In this document: piece by piece, positions 46,189-56,775 of the stretch | How the letters are laid out: the number at the start of each line of letters is the position of its first letter | Position numbering within the stretch: the first letter of the stretch is position 1 | NCBI GenBank assembly: GCA_028023455.1 | Contig: JAQFVV010000049.1 | Span: 2,642,036 to 2,706,035 of the forward strand | Origin: Epiperipatus broadwayi | Lineage: Eukaryota > Onychophora > Udeonychophora > Euonychophora > Peripatidae | Direction of reading: 5' to 3' | Length of the DNA: 64,000 nt | Notes under the pieces: model-generated | What the model was told of the DNA's origin: nothing | Seen by the model: only the letters and a program-made list of their open reading frames with translations | The model's database searches: none | Position numbers and translations under genes: made by a program

Positions 46189-47031
46189 CTAACCTTTAAT
46201 TAGTCAATTACAGAATCAGCAGTAAAAATATATTCATCTTTTAATATTATATTCGTTTTAGTTTCATTTGTAAAAAGCAAATTAGAATATGAAAATGAAC
46301 AAAAGTTTTTTCAAAAATAAATGTCTATTTATAATTATAAAAATATTTTATAGCAGAGAACCTCAAAAGAATGTTTGTAATCTATTAGAAAATGTTGAGT
46401 ACATCAGTGATTTTCTTTCTCAATTTACATTCCTGTAAAAATAAAGAATTTTTTTACTAAAATCTTACTATTTTTCTAAAATAATGATATTTCCAGCATA
46501 TTTTATCAAGTTAATTTATAATATGTAAAAAAATATCAACCAAATACTCTAAAACAATAATTTTTGTTTGAAAATCAAAGAACTTGGGTTATGAAAACAG
46601 TTGACAAATGACAAAATTGTTCTTAGTGCTGGTTTCTTTTTCAATTTACATTCATGTAAAAGTAAAGAATTTTCATTAAAATTTTAACAATTTTTCTAAA
46701 ATAATTTTATTTTCAGCATATTTCATCAAATCATTTATAATATGTAAAAAAACCTAATCTAAAACATTCATTTTTGTTTTCAAAATCAAAACAAAGAAGT
46801 TGGAGTGGTGAAAATTATTGACAGGTGCTCTTCTTTTGTTGAAATGAGAACCAACTGATTAGCATCTAGGAAAGCCTGCCTTCTCTCATTGTTGCAGTTT
46901 TAATTTACGATATTGATTTTTTACTTGTAAAATAATTCGGAGGGCAGCATCTTACAGTACTTTTTAAGCTTTAAAATAAGTGTAAAAACACTATGGTAAT
47001 GTAAAAACTGATAGGATTTAGAGCAGGTTAA
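46189..47031 (-). mobile_element. TTAA element, copy 4 (inverted, two internal units)
   Basis: Reverse complement of copy 3 in overall order: CAGAATCAGCAGTAAAAAT at its left, TACTAAAATCTTACTATTTT, then a second ACATTCATGTAAAAGTAAAG, AAGTTGGAGTGGTGAAAATT, GAACCAACTGATTAGCATC, TTACTTGTAAAATAATTCGG and a right end GAGCAGGTTAA. It carries two internal ~230-base units (about 46430 and 46640). The left TTAA is now CTAA. Confidence 0.6.
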
Positions 47032-47322
47032 AGCTGTTAATGAGTTTATATGGAAAAGTCAGTAAACCAGATTATTGTATTTTTTTGTACAGAATAATAT
47101 TATATTTAAATATATTACCAGTACATTGATTATGAAAGAAAGTTCTGACTTATCTCATCAAGTAGTAATTTGTTTATTTCTATTGTTCATATTTTTAATC
47201 TCACATTACAATTGATTTAACAAAATTGAGGTCTGCATTACAAAAATGAATTTTTAATATATGTATGTTTGATTAGAGTTTATGTACAAAAAATATTAAA
47301 AGCAATGAAGTTATTTAACTTT
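47032..47322. other. No gene seen
   Basis: Short A/T-rich spacer between two TTAA elements. Confidence 0.45.
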
Positions 47323-48067
47323 TTAACCGCTAATTTTATCATTGGTTGTATCAGATAAAAATCAAATCTTTTAATTGGCCAACTCACAAACTGAAGACAA
47401 AGCCTATTGTTAAAACATATTCGCCTATAATATTAAATTCAACTCAGATACGTTTATAAAAAGTATATTATTAATTTTTCAGGTTATGAAGAGAACGAAA
47501 GTTCTTTCAAAAATAAATTGCTATTTATTTATTCTAAAATATTCAATATCGGCAACACAAAAGCTATAATATAAACAAAAAGATCGACTTTTACGTTATA
47601 GAAAAGTAAATATTTCTTTTTACTACATTTTCAATATTTTTACTTAAATCTTCAATATTTTTCGAAAATAATTTTGTTTTTTTATTATTCTCTCTGAAAT
47701 AATTTTAATTTCTCAAAATATTCTTTTATAATAATTTAAATCGTATTCGAAATGAAAATCTCAGCGTTTTTCTTTATTTTCTTTGATCAGGCAGTTTCTT
47801 TGTTCTTTCCAGCCAATCAGAATGTCTTTTTCAGCTGAGAGCATGCTAAGAACCAATCACAAATAATGTTCCTTCTTTGTTTAGGTTTAAATGCGTTTTT
47901 TTTCTATTTTTTACTTGTAAAATAAATCGGAAGATGGCACCATCTTACAGAGCTTTTAAAAACGAATTCAATACGTGTTTAACGAATATTTTCGTATAAA
48001 AACTGGCTGAGTTAGAGTGATGTCAGATGTCGACGAGGAGCCTCATAAGAGGTGGGCAAAGAGTTAA
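47323..48067 (-). mobile_element. TTAA element, copy 5 (divergent)
   Basis: From TTAACCGCTAA to GGTGGGCAAAGAGTTAA. Oriented as copy 4. Landmarks are diverged but in order: ATTAATTTTTCAGGTTATGA, AAGTTCTTTCAAAAATAAAT, CCAGCCAATCAGAATG, TTACTTGTAAAATAAATCGG and AAGATGGCACCATCTTACAG (in which GATGGCACCATC is a small palindrome). The end closest to a canonical piggyBac terminus is here: reverse complement TTAACTCTTTGCCCACC. Confidence 0.5.
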
Positions 48068-48439
48068 TAAAATAAAAAGCTTTATCATTCTGTGTTAGTT
48101 AGTATAATGTTTTTTCTTGTTCCCCACCCACTTAATTTAAATATTTTTAATAACATGACATAATTATAAAAATAAAATTTACTTTATATTTATTATTAAA
48201 AATATTTCTCAAATAGAGAAAATAACATTAAAAAACATTTTTCTTTAGAAATAACTTTTTTTGCTTTACAAATATAATGTAAGCAAGCACAGCCAAGCTG
48301 ATTGCCGAATTTAGAAATTTTTTTATTTATGGATGACTCCTGATATCCACTAAACAAAAAAGAAAACTAAAATTTGGATTCAATGTCATTCCATTAAAAC
48401 TATTCAACATAAAATAACAATGTAATCATGAATATATAG
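48068..48439. other. No gene seen
   Basis: A/T-rich spacer, nothing recognised. Confidence 0.45.
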
Positions 48440-49190
48440 ATTACCAAATTCAACACTTTATTTTGCTGTAATATCTTATATAAATGCAATTTATCCACTC
48501 TACTTTGAAAACACTTTTTAGCATGTTTTTTCTTCAAAGCTATGATATAATGAACAAAATAAAATACCTAATTATATAAATAATACCATAAAACTTAAAC
48601 AATAAAATTAATAAAAAAAATTAAAAAAAAACATAAAATATAACAAAACTTAATAAAACTGAAATAAATATAAATATAATCAAACCCAAATAAAATAAAC
48701 CAGGTAATATAAAATAAAATATGCAATATAAATATAAAATAAATATAAATTATACATGTACATTCCTGATTGTATACATACATATTCATGAACAACTATT
48801 AATTTAAATATATTAGTCATTATTATTATTTTTAATAATATAATTACTTCTATTTCTTATAAACTTAAACCTGAATTTTATTATCCTCACATTATAAATT
48901 TATTTAACGCACATTGATTATGTAAGTAATATTTACTAAGGCAATAAACCTAAAGCATGTGTGGTTGAAAATGCGAAGTTAGGGACCTCTACAGGTTTTA
49001 ACAATGAGCTTCCCCTCTTTTCTTCTAACATGTAAGCTTGTGGTTAAAACCTGTAGAGGTTCCTACCTTTACATTTTCAACCACACATGCTTTAGGTTTA
49101 TTGCCTTAGTAAATATCCTCACATTAATAAAATATTTATTTTATTTTTATATAATTCACAGTTCAACCCTAATTAATTTATTAAGAATAT
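48440..49190 (-). mobile_element. PLE pseudo-LTR-like arm, inverted copy
   Basis: Reverse complement of 52070-52565. Shared landmarks include AATATTCTTAATAAAT.AATTA, TTATTAATGTG.GGATA, TAATAGTTGTTCATGAATAT, GTATACA.TCAG.AAT, GGTTTGATTATATTTATATT, TTCATTATATCATAGCTTTG and AAGTGTT.TCAAAGTAGAGT. The hammerhead-like centre is deleted: TTTGAAGAA runs straight to ACATGCTAAAAAGTG. A ~220-base insertion (48895-49114) interrupts it. Confidence 0.6.
48895..49114. mobile_element. MITE-like insertion with 12-base target duplication
   Basis: Near-perfect ~70-base arms (TTACTAAGGCAATAAACC, AAGCATGTGTGGTTGAAAAT, ACCTCTACAGGTTTTAAC and complements) around a ~45-base loop containing AACATGTAAGCTTGTGG. ATCCTCACATTA stands at 48883-48894 and again at 49115-49126, whereas the uninterrupted 52.14-kb relative has it once (in reverse complement, with one difference). 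About 34 bases with no match in the other arm precede the left hairpin arm. Confidence 0.75.
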
Positions 49191-49650
49191 TATTTTTAAG
49201 TTTTAAATTTACAGAAAATTCAATAAAAATAATGTTATATACAAACAATATTAACAAAAGGAAAATAAGAGAAACATTACTAATAAAAAAGATAAAACCA
49301 AAATTTAATAAAGATTTTGGGATTAGGATCACATTAGTATAAATATAGTTCATAAAAAGATATATAGAGGAAAATATATAAAGAGAAAATTACTTATAGA
49401 AAAATTATGGATTTGTAAAAAATGTTTATTTAGGAATATAAACATGAAAATATTTATAGATATTACATATTAATAAAATAAAAACTTAGCATAATATTTA
49501 CATACAAAACAGTATAATATAAAATATAAATTTATGAGAGAATTATATAATAATATATATTAATAGTAATAAAAGTTAAAGTATATAAATAAAAAATATA
49601 TACAAATAAAAAATTGTAGTGATTATAGATAGTTAGTTTGAATAATATGT
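49191..49650. other. No gene; A/T-rich
   Basis: The plus frame 49004-49342 spans the MITE and arm sequence and is not a gene. Beyond it is A/T-rich DNA up to LINE-B. Confidence 0.45.
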
Positions 49651-49654
49651 AATA

Positions 49655-50640
49655 GAGAAAGCTAGGGTAAAATATAATTATTATGCAGGCAGTTGTAGTA
49701 GCAGCTTTAACTTATGGTAATGATGTGTTAGTAAAGTAGTGGTAGATTATTTAGAAAAAATACAAAAAGCAGTAAAAAGACATCATTAGATGCAGATGTG
49801 TTGATAGCAAAGAAGGCAATTCAAGGAAAAATGGGATGGTCAAGGTTTTATATGAGAGATGCAAAAAGAAAAATGAAAATCTTCAGCAGATTGCAATTTA
49901 TGGATAATAAGAGAATAGACAAAATATTATTTAATTGGATTATGAGTAAAATACAAGCAATAAGATGGGTGAGAAAAATAGTATGGTATGTGAAAGATTT
50001 GGATAAAGACTTTATGTTAGTATACATATACAAAAGGTGGGATGATTATGTTAGGAGGACTGTTGAGTGTTATAATGGCAAAGAATGGTATAGAAGAATA
50101 GTTGCATTAATATAAAATAGGAAACTAGAAAGATGGAGAACTAGTACAGAGAGTAAAAAAGTTTAAATATATTTAGGGATAAACAGAATATTGAGTGTGA
50201 GTTAATTTAAAATAGCAAGAAAAGTAGTTTAGTGTTTAAGGCTTGAACAAGATCATTAGTAACAAGGGAGTATACACATAAATGAAGAAATGTGGGTGAT
50301 TTAGTCTGCAGGTTATGTAAAAAAGGCATGGAAAATATTAGACATATGCTAATTGAATGTAAATGTTTACAAGCAGAAAGGACACAAATAATAAAGTTGT
50401 GGGAGAATAAATATAAACAAAGTGATTATACAGAAAGTGGGTTCTTGGTTTTTATGCTAAAGTCCATAAAGTGGACAAAGATGTTGTTGTGGAAATGAGA
50501 TAGAGCAAAATAGTGAAGAATATTGGAAAAAGTGGAAAATGGAAAAGGAAGGTAAGGTGGCTAACAGGTTTTCCTGGGCATAGTGGCTGAGAGATGCCTG
50601 ATTTCAATAAAGGACTATCCAAATTGCATCACATCAATGC
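49655..50640 (+). pseudogene. LINE-B copy 3 (5'-truncated)
   Basis: It starts within the post-RT region: VVVAALTYGNDVL, then IAKKAIQGKMGWSRFYMRDA, KRKMKIFSRLQFMDNKRID, VWYVKDLDKDFM, YKRWDDYVRRTVECYNGKEW. After a stop and frame change: TSTESKKV region without RTE insertion, ATREYTHK-like residues, then CRLCKKGMENIRHMLIECKC (zinc-knuckle C-x2-C-x9-H-x4-C) and LWENKYKQSDYTESGFLVFM. The tail block ends AAATTGCATCACATCA near 50638. This copy shows what the RTE target at 36.32/39.13 kb looked like before insertion. Confidence 0.72.
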
Positions 50641-51900
50641 ACAAGGGTGGATAAAGAGATGGGAATTAAATTTAGTGAAGAAAAATAATAAATAATGATG
50701 ATAAATGTTGGGGGAAGAGAAGAGAAAGAATTTTTATTGGAGAGTATAAAGTTAAATGTGATGAATAGATATAACTATTTGGGAATCATCTTAAGTAATT
50801 AGAGAAATTTCTTGGATAAATAGGAGAAAAAATTGATAAATGAGGCAAAAAAAGAAAGAGACTGATAATGAAATTAACAGTGTTTTCATATAATGAATAT
50901 GTAGCAAGAATTATATGGAAGGGGGTGGCAGTAAGTGGGTTAATGTATGGAAACAATGTGCTATGTGTTAGTAAAGAGATGTTACATTACTTAGAAAAGG
51001 TACAAAGAGAAGTAGGAGGATATGCATTAAATGCAGTTGTATGGATGACAAAGGAGACAATTCAAGGAGAAATGGGATGGTCAACTTTTTATATGAGAGG
51101 TGCAAAAAGCAAAATGAAAATATTTAGTAGATTTCCATTTTTGGATAAAAAGAAAAAGCTAAAATAGTATTTAATTCAGTTATGAGTAAATGATAGGCAA
51201 CAAATGGGTGAGAAAGGTAGTATGGTATGCAGAAAATTTGGATAAAGACTCTATATCAGTATACTTGTACAAAAAGTGGGATGATTGTGTTAGGAGGATT
51301 GTAGAGTGTTATAGTGACAAAGAATGAGATAGAAGAATAGATGTATTAATAAAAAAAGGAAGCTAAAAAGATGGAGAACTAGTATGGAGAGTAAAAAGTT
51401 TTAATATATATATAGAAGTAAACAGAATATGACTTAATTTACTATAATAGCAAGGAAAGCAATATACTGTTTAAGGCTCAAACAGGATCATTAGCAACAA
51501 GGGAATATACACATAAATGGTGAAATATGAGTGATTTCGTCTGCAAGTAAAGACATGGAAAATATTAGGCATCTGCTAATTGAATGTAAATGCTTACAAG
51601 CATAAACGGTACACATAATGAAGTTGTGGGAGAATAAATATAAACAAAGTGATTTTACAGAAAGTGTGTTCTTGGTTTTTATGCCGAGTTTGGAAAAAGA
51701 TAAGGGGATCTAGATATAAAGGCCATAAAGTGGACAAAAATGATATTGTGAAAATGGGATGAAGGAGGATAGAGAAGAATATGGGAAAAACTTAGGATGG
51801 TGAATGGAAATGAAAAGTAAAGTGGATAACAGGTTTTACTGGGCATAGTGGCTGACAGATTCCTGACTTTTATAAAGGGGTAGCCATAGTACATCATATT
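50641..51900 (+). pseudogene. LINE-B copy 4 (5'-truncated), abutting copy 3
   Basis: It begins at ATGCACAAGGGTGGATAAAG, directly after the tail of copy 3. First part matches the thumb (KEMGIKF-type, altered), then LTVFSYNEYVARIIWKGVAV, SGLMYGNNVLCVSKEMLHYL, EKVQREVGGYALNAVVWMTK and MGWSTFYMRGAKSKMKIFSR. Later, LYKKWDDCVRRIVECYSDKE, ATREYTHKW and HLLIECKCLQA, with the knuckle's first cysteines lost by a deletion near 51548. It ends with GGATAACAGGTTTTACTGGG and ACATCATATTT. Confidence 0.7.
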
Positions 51901-52069
51901 TAAAAAAAATAAAACGTTTTTTTTTAATTTTTAAAAAATTAAAGTAAAAGGTGGTAAGTTAAAAGATTATAATATTTATAGTTTTTAGATATTAAAAAAA
52001 GATAAATATATTATTAATAACAAAAGTATGAATAATAAAATCATAGATATTATATCATTTGAAAATTAA
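51901..52069. other. A/T-rich junction
   Basis: No gene. It separates the LINE-B tail from the pseudo-LTR-like arm. Confidence 0.4.
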
Positions 52070-52565
52070 AAAGAATATTCTTAATAAATGAATTAAGATT
52101 GAATTGAGAATTATATGAAAAAAAAGTATTTTATTAATGTGGGGATAATAAAATTAAAGTTTAAGTTTATAAGGAATGGAAGTAATTAGGAAATTAATAA
52201 AAGTGACTAATATATTTAAATTAATAGTTGTTCATGAATATGTATATATACAGTCAGAAATACAGGAGTATATTTTATATTTATATTGTGTATTTTATTT
52301 TATTTCATATTACTTGGATTATTTTCTTTGGGTTGATTATATTTATATTTATTTCAGTTTTATTAGATTTTGTTATATTTTATGTTATTTTTTATTTTTA
52401 TTATTATTTCATTAATTTTATGATATTATTTATATAGTTATGTATTTTAATTTGTTCATCGTATCATAGCTTTAAAAAAGATTGCAGGATAGTCGAAATG
52501 TAAGATTGTGTATGCATATATGTACAAAAAAGTTTATCATTAAAAAGTGTTCAAAGTAGAGTTAA
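52070..52565 (+). mobile_element. PLE pseudo-LTR-like arm with hammerhead-like locus
   Basis: Uninterrupted counterpart of 48440-49190 and, for its last ~260 bases, of 2640-2930. The two overlapping plus frames here (52176-52415 and 52228-52437) are low-complexity I/Y/F/L strings and are not accepted as genes. It ends in AAAAAGTGTTCAAAGTAGAG. Confidence 0.55.
52472..52498 (+). ncRNA. Hammerhead-like motif, decayed core
   Basis: Same position and spacing as at 2827. The first block has decayed to TTTAAAA (from CTGAAGA); the second, GAAA, is kept. Helix II is GATTG / TAGTC around CAGGA: all five positions can pair with two G-T wobbles. Loss of the first block predicts no activity. Confidence 0.35.
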
Positions 52566-52756
52566 TAAATTGAAGATATACAGATTGTTCAAATGAAACT
52601 AGGGTATATAATAAACAGATACAGTGTCACTCATCTGGAAAGAGTGAAAAATCTATATCAGTATTAAAATTTACATATACTATCAACTTTTCTTTCTATG
52701 CTTTTATTGCAATCTTTTATTCAAATTTATAAAAGATCAACAAAATAAGTAATAGT

Positions 52757-52990
52757 CAGAGACAAAACTCTCCATATGTTACTGCCACCCAGTACAAGCC
52801 AGAGTAATCAATGGATGCAAGAAGGTTTATGCCTAAATTCCTATCTAATGCCTTCTCATCCAATATCTCCAAACTAGTTTATAGCTTGTGGCTTTTATCA
52901 TAGGAATTTTAAAAATAAACCTTCTTGCATCCATTGATTACTCTGGCTTGCATTGGGTGACAGTATTGTATGGAGAGTTTTGCCTCTGTT
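52757..52990. mobile_element. FB family, copy at 52.8 kb (~235 bases)
   Basis: Termini CAGAGACAAAACTCTCCATA / TATGGAGAGTTTTGCCTCTG; inner arms AGCCAGAGTAATCAATGGAT / ATCCATTGATTACTCTGGCT are perfect. The left arm extends to CCAAACTAGTTTATAGCTTG. The outer extension TGGTGATCATGTGATGTTTA follows at 53018-53040. Confidence 0.8.
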
Positions 52991-53045
52991 ATAACAGCTT
53001 GTGTAAGCATAGACAATGGTGATCATGTGATGTTTAGTGGTTTAT

Positions 53046-53734
53046 TAATAATCATTCAATAATTGTTTTTTGTTCAGAAAAAACTGGGTTGTAAAATAAC
53101 ATCTAATATCATTCTAAAAGACTTAGAATTTTATAGCTGTTTTTTTTTTTTTTTGCATCTTACTTATTAAAAATAATTTATTATTAATCCAAATATATAT
53201 TATTTAAAAACTTTTATTATTGAAATAAAATTTCAAAGTTGATTTTTACAATTTTTTTATAACAAACAAATCAGATTACAAAAGGAAAGAAAAATTGAAT
53301 TAATATCTATAAATTAATAAGCCTATGTGCAGTGAGTTTTTTGTTTCTTTCTATTTTAACAGTGTTTGGGTTTATAATGAAAAATAAAAAATGTATTATT
53401 GAAATTTGAGCCAGGATTTTGGATTAATGGTATTACCATTTAACAAATAATCATTTAGAAAAATATAAGCATTTAATATATATGTAATTGAAAATAATGT
53501 GAACATCTAATCATGGTGTCATTAAATTGTCCATGTCTTAATAAAGGAAGTGTAAACATGAGAGTTTTTATGGCCTTTTGTTTAGGTCTTTATAATATAT
53601 ATGGGAAATATGAGAACAAGATAGTGGCATTAAAAACAGCTGTTATTATAGGAGAAAAAAAAGCTGAATCAGGGTAGACAAAATAATTGGATAATAAAAA
53701 ATAAGATGAGTTTACTATGATATGCAAGGGTTTT
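53046..53734. other. No gene seen
   Basis: A/T-rich DNA with a T run at 53138-53154; no recognised repeat. Confidence 0.45.
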
Positions 53735-53835
53735 GAGAAAAAGGGATGTGGCTAACAAGATTTCTTAGTATATGACTCATGCACTGCAACTTTTGACTTC
53801 ATTTAAAAAGAAGTCAATTTACATCACATCATATT
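53735..53835 (+). mobile_element. LINE-B 3' tail fragment, copy 5
   Basis: GATGTGGCTAACAAGATTTC, TTTTGACTTCATTTAAAAAG and GAAGTCAATTTACATCACATCA match the conserved LINE-B 3' block. Only about 100 bases remain. Confidence 0.6.
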
Positions 53836-55200
53836 TTGACCATTGCAACCCACAAGTTTTATTGAACTACAGTCTTTTTAATACAAATCAGATTTTTATT
53901 TACAAATGTATTGAATGAAAACATACAATATATGTGGATTGACAAAATCTATGCTTGAATAAAAGTTAATAATTTAGTTTATTAATAATTATTACTTATA
54001 TTTAAACAATATTAGGTTTAACCTTACTCTTCATTTTCTCTTACATTATTGTCTTCAGTCACTTAGCTTAGTTGTTTATTTATCACAATAGAAAATGGCA
54101 CATTCAAAAACAACTGTTTCATGGATAAATTCTTAACTGAGAGGTATAAAAAATCTCAATTTGACTAATTGTTTAAAATTTTTGTGCTCAAACTTCAATC
54201 GACCCTTGAGCAACTAGTTATGTAATTATTTTTTATTAATAATTCTATCATTATCATATTTTCTTAGAATCATTAGATGTTTTCCTCAGAAAAAAATGTA
54301 GTAGTTACACAACTTTAGAATGCTGTTTTATGATTATCAGAACTCATATTAGTGGTTTTTTTGTATAGAATAGTTTCTTTCACACCACTTTTATTGTTTT
54401 TTAATTGAAAAAAAAAAAAATCTGAAGTGGTCAATATTTTATAAGCAGTTGGTAAATATCAATCAGCTTGACTTTATAAAGTATTTTTTTCTTCATGATC
54501 ACACTTTATGTGAAACTCATTGCTAACACCATCATCTGTCAAAATTGATATGGTATTAGAATTTTTTCAAATATTTTAATAAATATAAAAGTAAATTTCA
54601 GATTTTAAAGTGGAATTTGATAGATTTATCACAAATCCATCTTTCTTTGTTTACATGTTCATTTTATGAAAGAGCATTCATTTTCTGAAAGAGCATTTAT
54701 GCTAGGTTGATGATGTTTATGATATACTATTCTTATTTATAAGCCAGTTTGCAAATATTTAAAAAGATCAAATATGGTTTTTTAGACTATTTTGTATATA
54801 AAATTAAATTTAAAAAAAATCAAGACTAATTTTTGAGTTGTAGTATAAAATAAAGATATTATACAGAACTGAAAGGTTACACATTTTCAAAAACTATCAC
54901 CAGATGGAATAATAGATGTTAGAAATTTTAAAAGATTAAAATGTATTATGTATTTATTTTCTCCACTGATGACAGACAATAGAATACTATGTTTAAGTAA
55001 AAACACTTGCCCATCAATAAATAAGTTGTCATTGCTCTGCTATCCTCTTTAACAAAATTTTTTCTCAACTTTAAACCTATATCATGAACACAAATAAACT
55101 TTTCTGTCATTTTTTTGTTAAAAAATATTTTTTTCTGACATTTATAAAGATGTTATCAATCTTATCTTTTTCCTAACAATTTTCAGATTATCAGAAAATT
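53836..55200. other. No gene seen
   Basis: A/T-rich. A 21-base direct repeat (GAAAGAGCATTCATTTTCTG / GAAAGAGCATTTATGC) near 54666-54702 is the only local structure noticed. Confidence 0.45.
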
Positions 55201-55214
55201 CAAATATAGAGATA

Positions 55215-55241
55215 CTGAAGAAGATTGCTAGTCAGTTGAAA
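55215..55241 (+). ncRNA. Hammerhead-like motif, isolated
   Basis: CTGAAGA, 16 bases, GAAA, as at 2827. Helix II GATTG / CAGTT around CTAGT pairs at all five positions (two G-T wobbles). The flanks do not match the other two loci beyond the motif, so this may be an older copy or coincidence. Confidence 0.3.
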
Positions 55242-55244
55242 TTT

Positions 55245-56585
55245 GAAATACATTTAAAAACATTGAAAGTAATGAGATATGAAATTTTATTTTTATAACA
55301 ATACAAAGCAATTCTAACAGATACATACTTTATTTTAAATAATAATTCCATGTTTTAAACATATACAAAACATGAGATTAATAATATACATATGGCTTTT
55401 TAATGACTATTTGTTTTCATAAATAGACTATTCAATTTTACAAATATTTATTTTATACATTCTAGAAACAACCTGCCCCCATTCCCAAATCTATACAGTT
55501 TTTTTCCAAAATATTTATTAGCTACTTGTTTCCCCGATAAATAGAACAAATAATAACTTTTTAAAATCTCAATAATAAAAAATGTAATTCGTACAATTCT
55601 GTTTGTGTTTTTCTTTTCGTCCTTATTCCTTCTAAATACAAATTGGTTTTTCTGTTTTAAATTCTCAGTAAGTGAGATTTTAGCAAAAATATTAATTTAG
55701 CTGCAAAAATATTAATTTAGTTATTTTAGTATGCAACCCCTCCCCTTCCCCTCACCAAGAAGTTTCTCATTATTTTTATCATCATAAAAATAAAGAAAAT
55801 TGAATATAATTGTTATTGTAAGAAAAGATTAATTAACTAATCAAGTTTAGAAAAATTTATGTCTGAAATATTTAAATTCACATCTGCAAATTTTTTACAA
55901 CAAATTTACACTTGAAAAGAATAAATATTTTAATCTAAATACATTTTAAAAATTTATAACAATATAAATACTATATACTATATTTGATAATATACCTTTT
56001 TGTCATTCCTATAGTCTGGAGGTTGAATTTATATAAAACTTAATTGAAGCTTAGAAAATAAATATTAAAAGTTTTTCAGGTAGCCAGCCTATAATAATTC
56101 CAGATAACTATTCATTTGTTGACTAGTAAATGGTTATCTAGATGTTTTTAATTAGAGGATAAAACAAAACAAAAAATCATTAAAGTCCTCAAAACACACA
56201 GCAGCTGACAAGACTAGTAATATATTTGCTTTTTTATTCATCTATGGAGTAGAGTGAGGAAAAGAGAGAGGAGGGAAGGATGGAAAGAGAGAGAGGGGGT
56301 GGAGAGAGAGAATTGGTGAAGATATCTATACTAAGAATTAGATTATTAAAAATATTTTTATTTTATCTTATCCAAAAACATATTTAATTATATATTACTT
56401 TTCAGTAAATCAATATCCTTTAGTAACAAAATTTTTCAAGTAAATTCTTAATATGAAAAATAAAGTCTTTCATTTAATATATATGTAATGGTCTTTGCAT
56501 TTACATGAATATATAGGTCTATGTAATTTTTAAATTTTAGTTATACTTTAACTCAATAGATGGAGCCTCATTAAAATATTTTTAT
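55245..56585. other. No gene; purine-rich tract
   Basis: A/T-rich. A GA-rich tract lies at 56245-56310 and a short tandem (AAAAATATTAATTTAG twice) at 55685-55718. TAGCCAGCCTATAATAATTC near 56080 followed by ACTAGTAAATGGTTATCTAG near 56123 resembles the SINE-like body seen at 43.05 and 1.04 kb. Confidence 0.4.
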
Positions 56586-56589
56586 ATTT

Positions 56590-56775
56590 TAGATATAAAG
56601 GTTATAGAGTTGACAAAAATTATGTTGTGGAAATGGAATAGAGCAGATTATGGGTAAATTTAGAGTGGGGAATGTAAAAGAAAGTGGCTAACAGGTTTAT
56701 CTGGGCATAATTGCTGAGATATTCTTGACTTTGTTTAAGGAGAAGCCATAATACATCACATCACATCACATCAAT
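56590..56775 (+). mobile_element. LINE-B 3' end, copy 6
   Basis: AGATATAAAGGTTATAGAGT, TTGACAAAAATTATGTTGTG, AGAGCAGATTATGGG and GTGGCTAACAGGTTTATCTG lead to a tail with four CATCA units (ACATCACATCACATCACATC), the longest tail in the window. Decoded: IKVIELTKIMLWKWNRADYG, the C-terminus of the LINE-B ORF. Confidence 0.7.

Noticed and set aside
48595-48795. Possible small membrane protein on the minus strand (and its relative at 52228-52437)
   Set aside because: I considered a conserved hydrophobic ORF because two copies are open, but the residues follow TAT/TTT runs and the third copy at 2.7 kb is not open.
49004-49342. 112-codon plus-strand frame
   Set aside because: Crosses the edge of the MITE-like insertion into pseudo-LTR-like arm sequence; low complexity at its C-terminal half.
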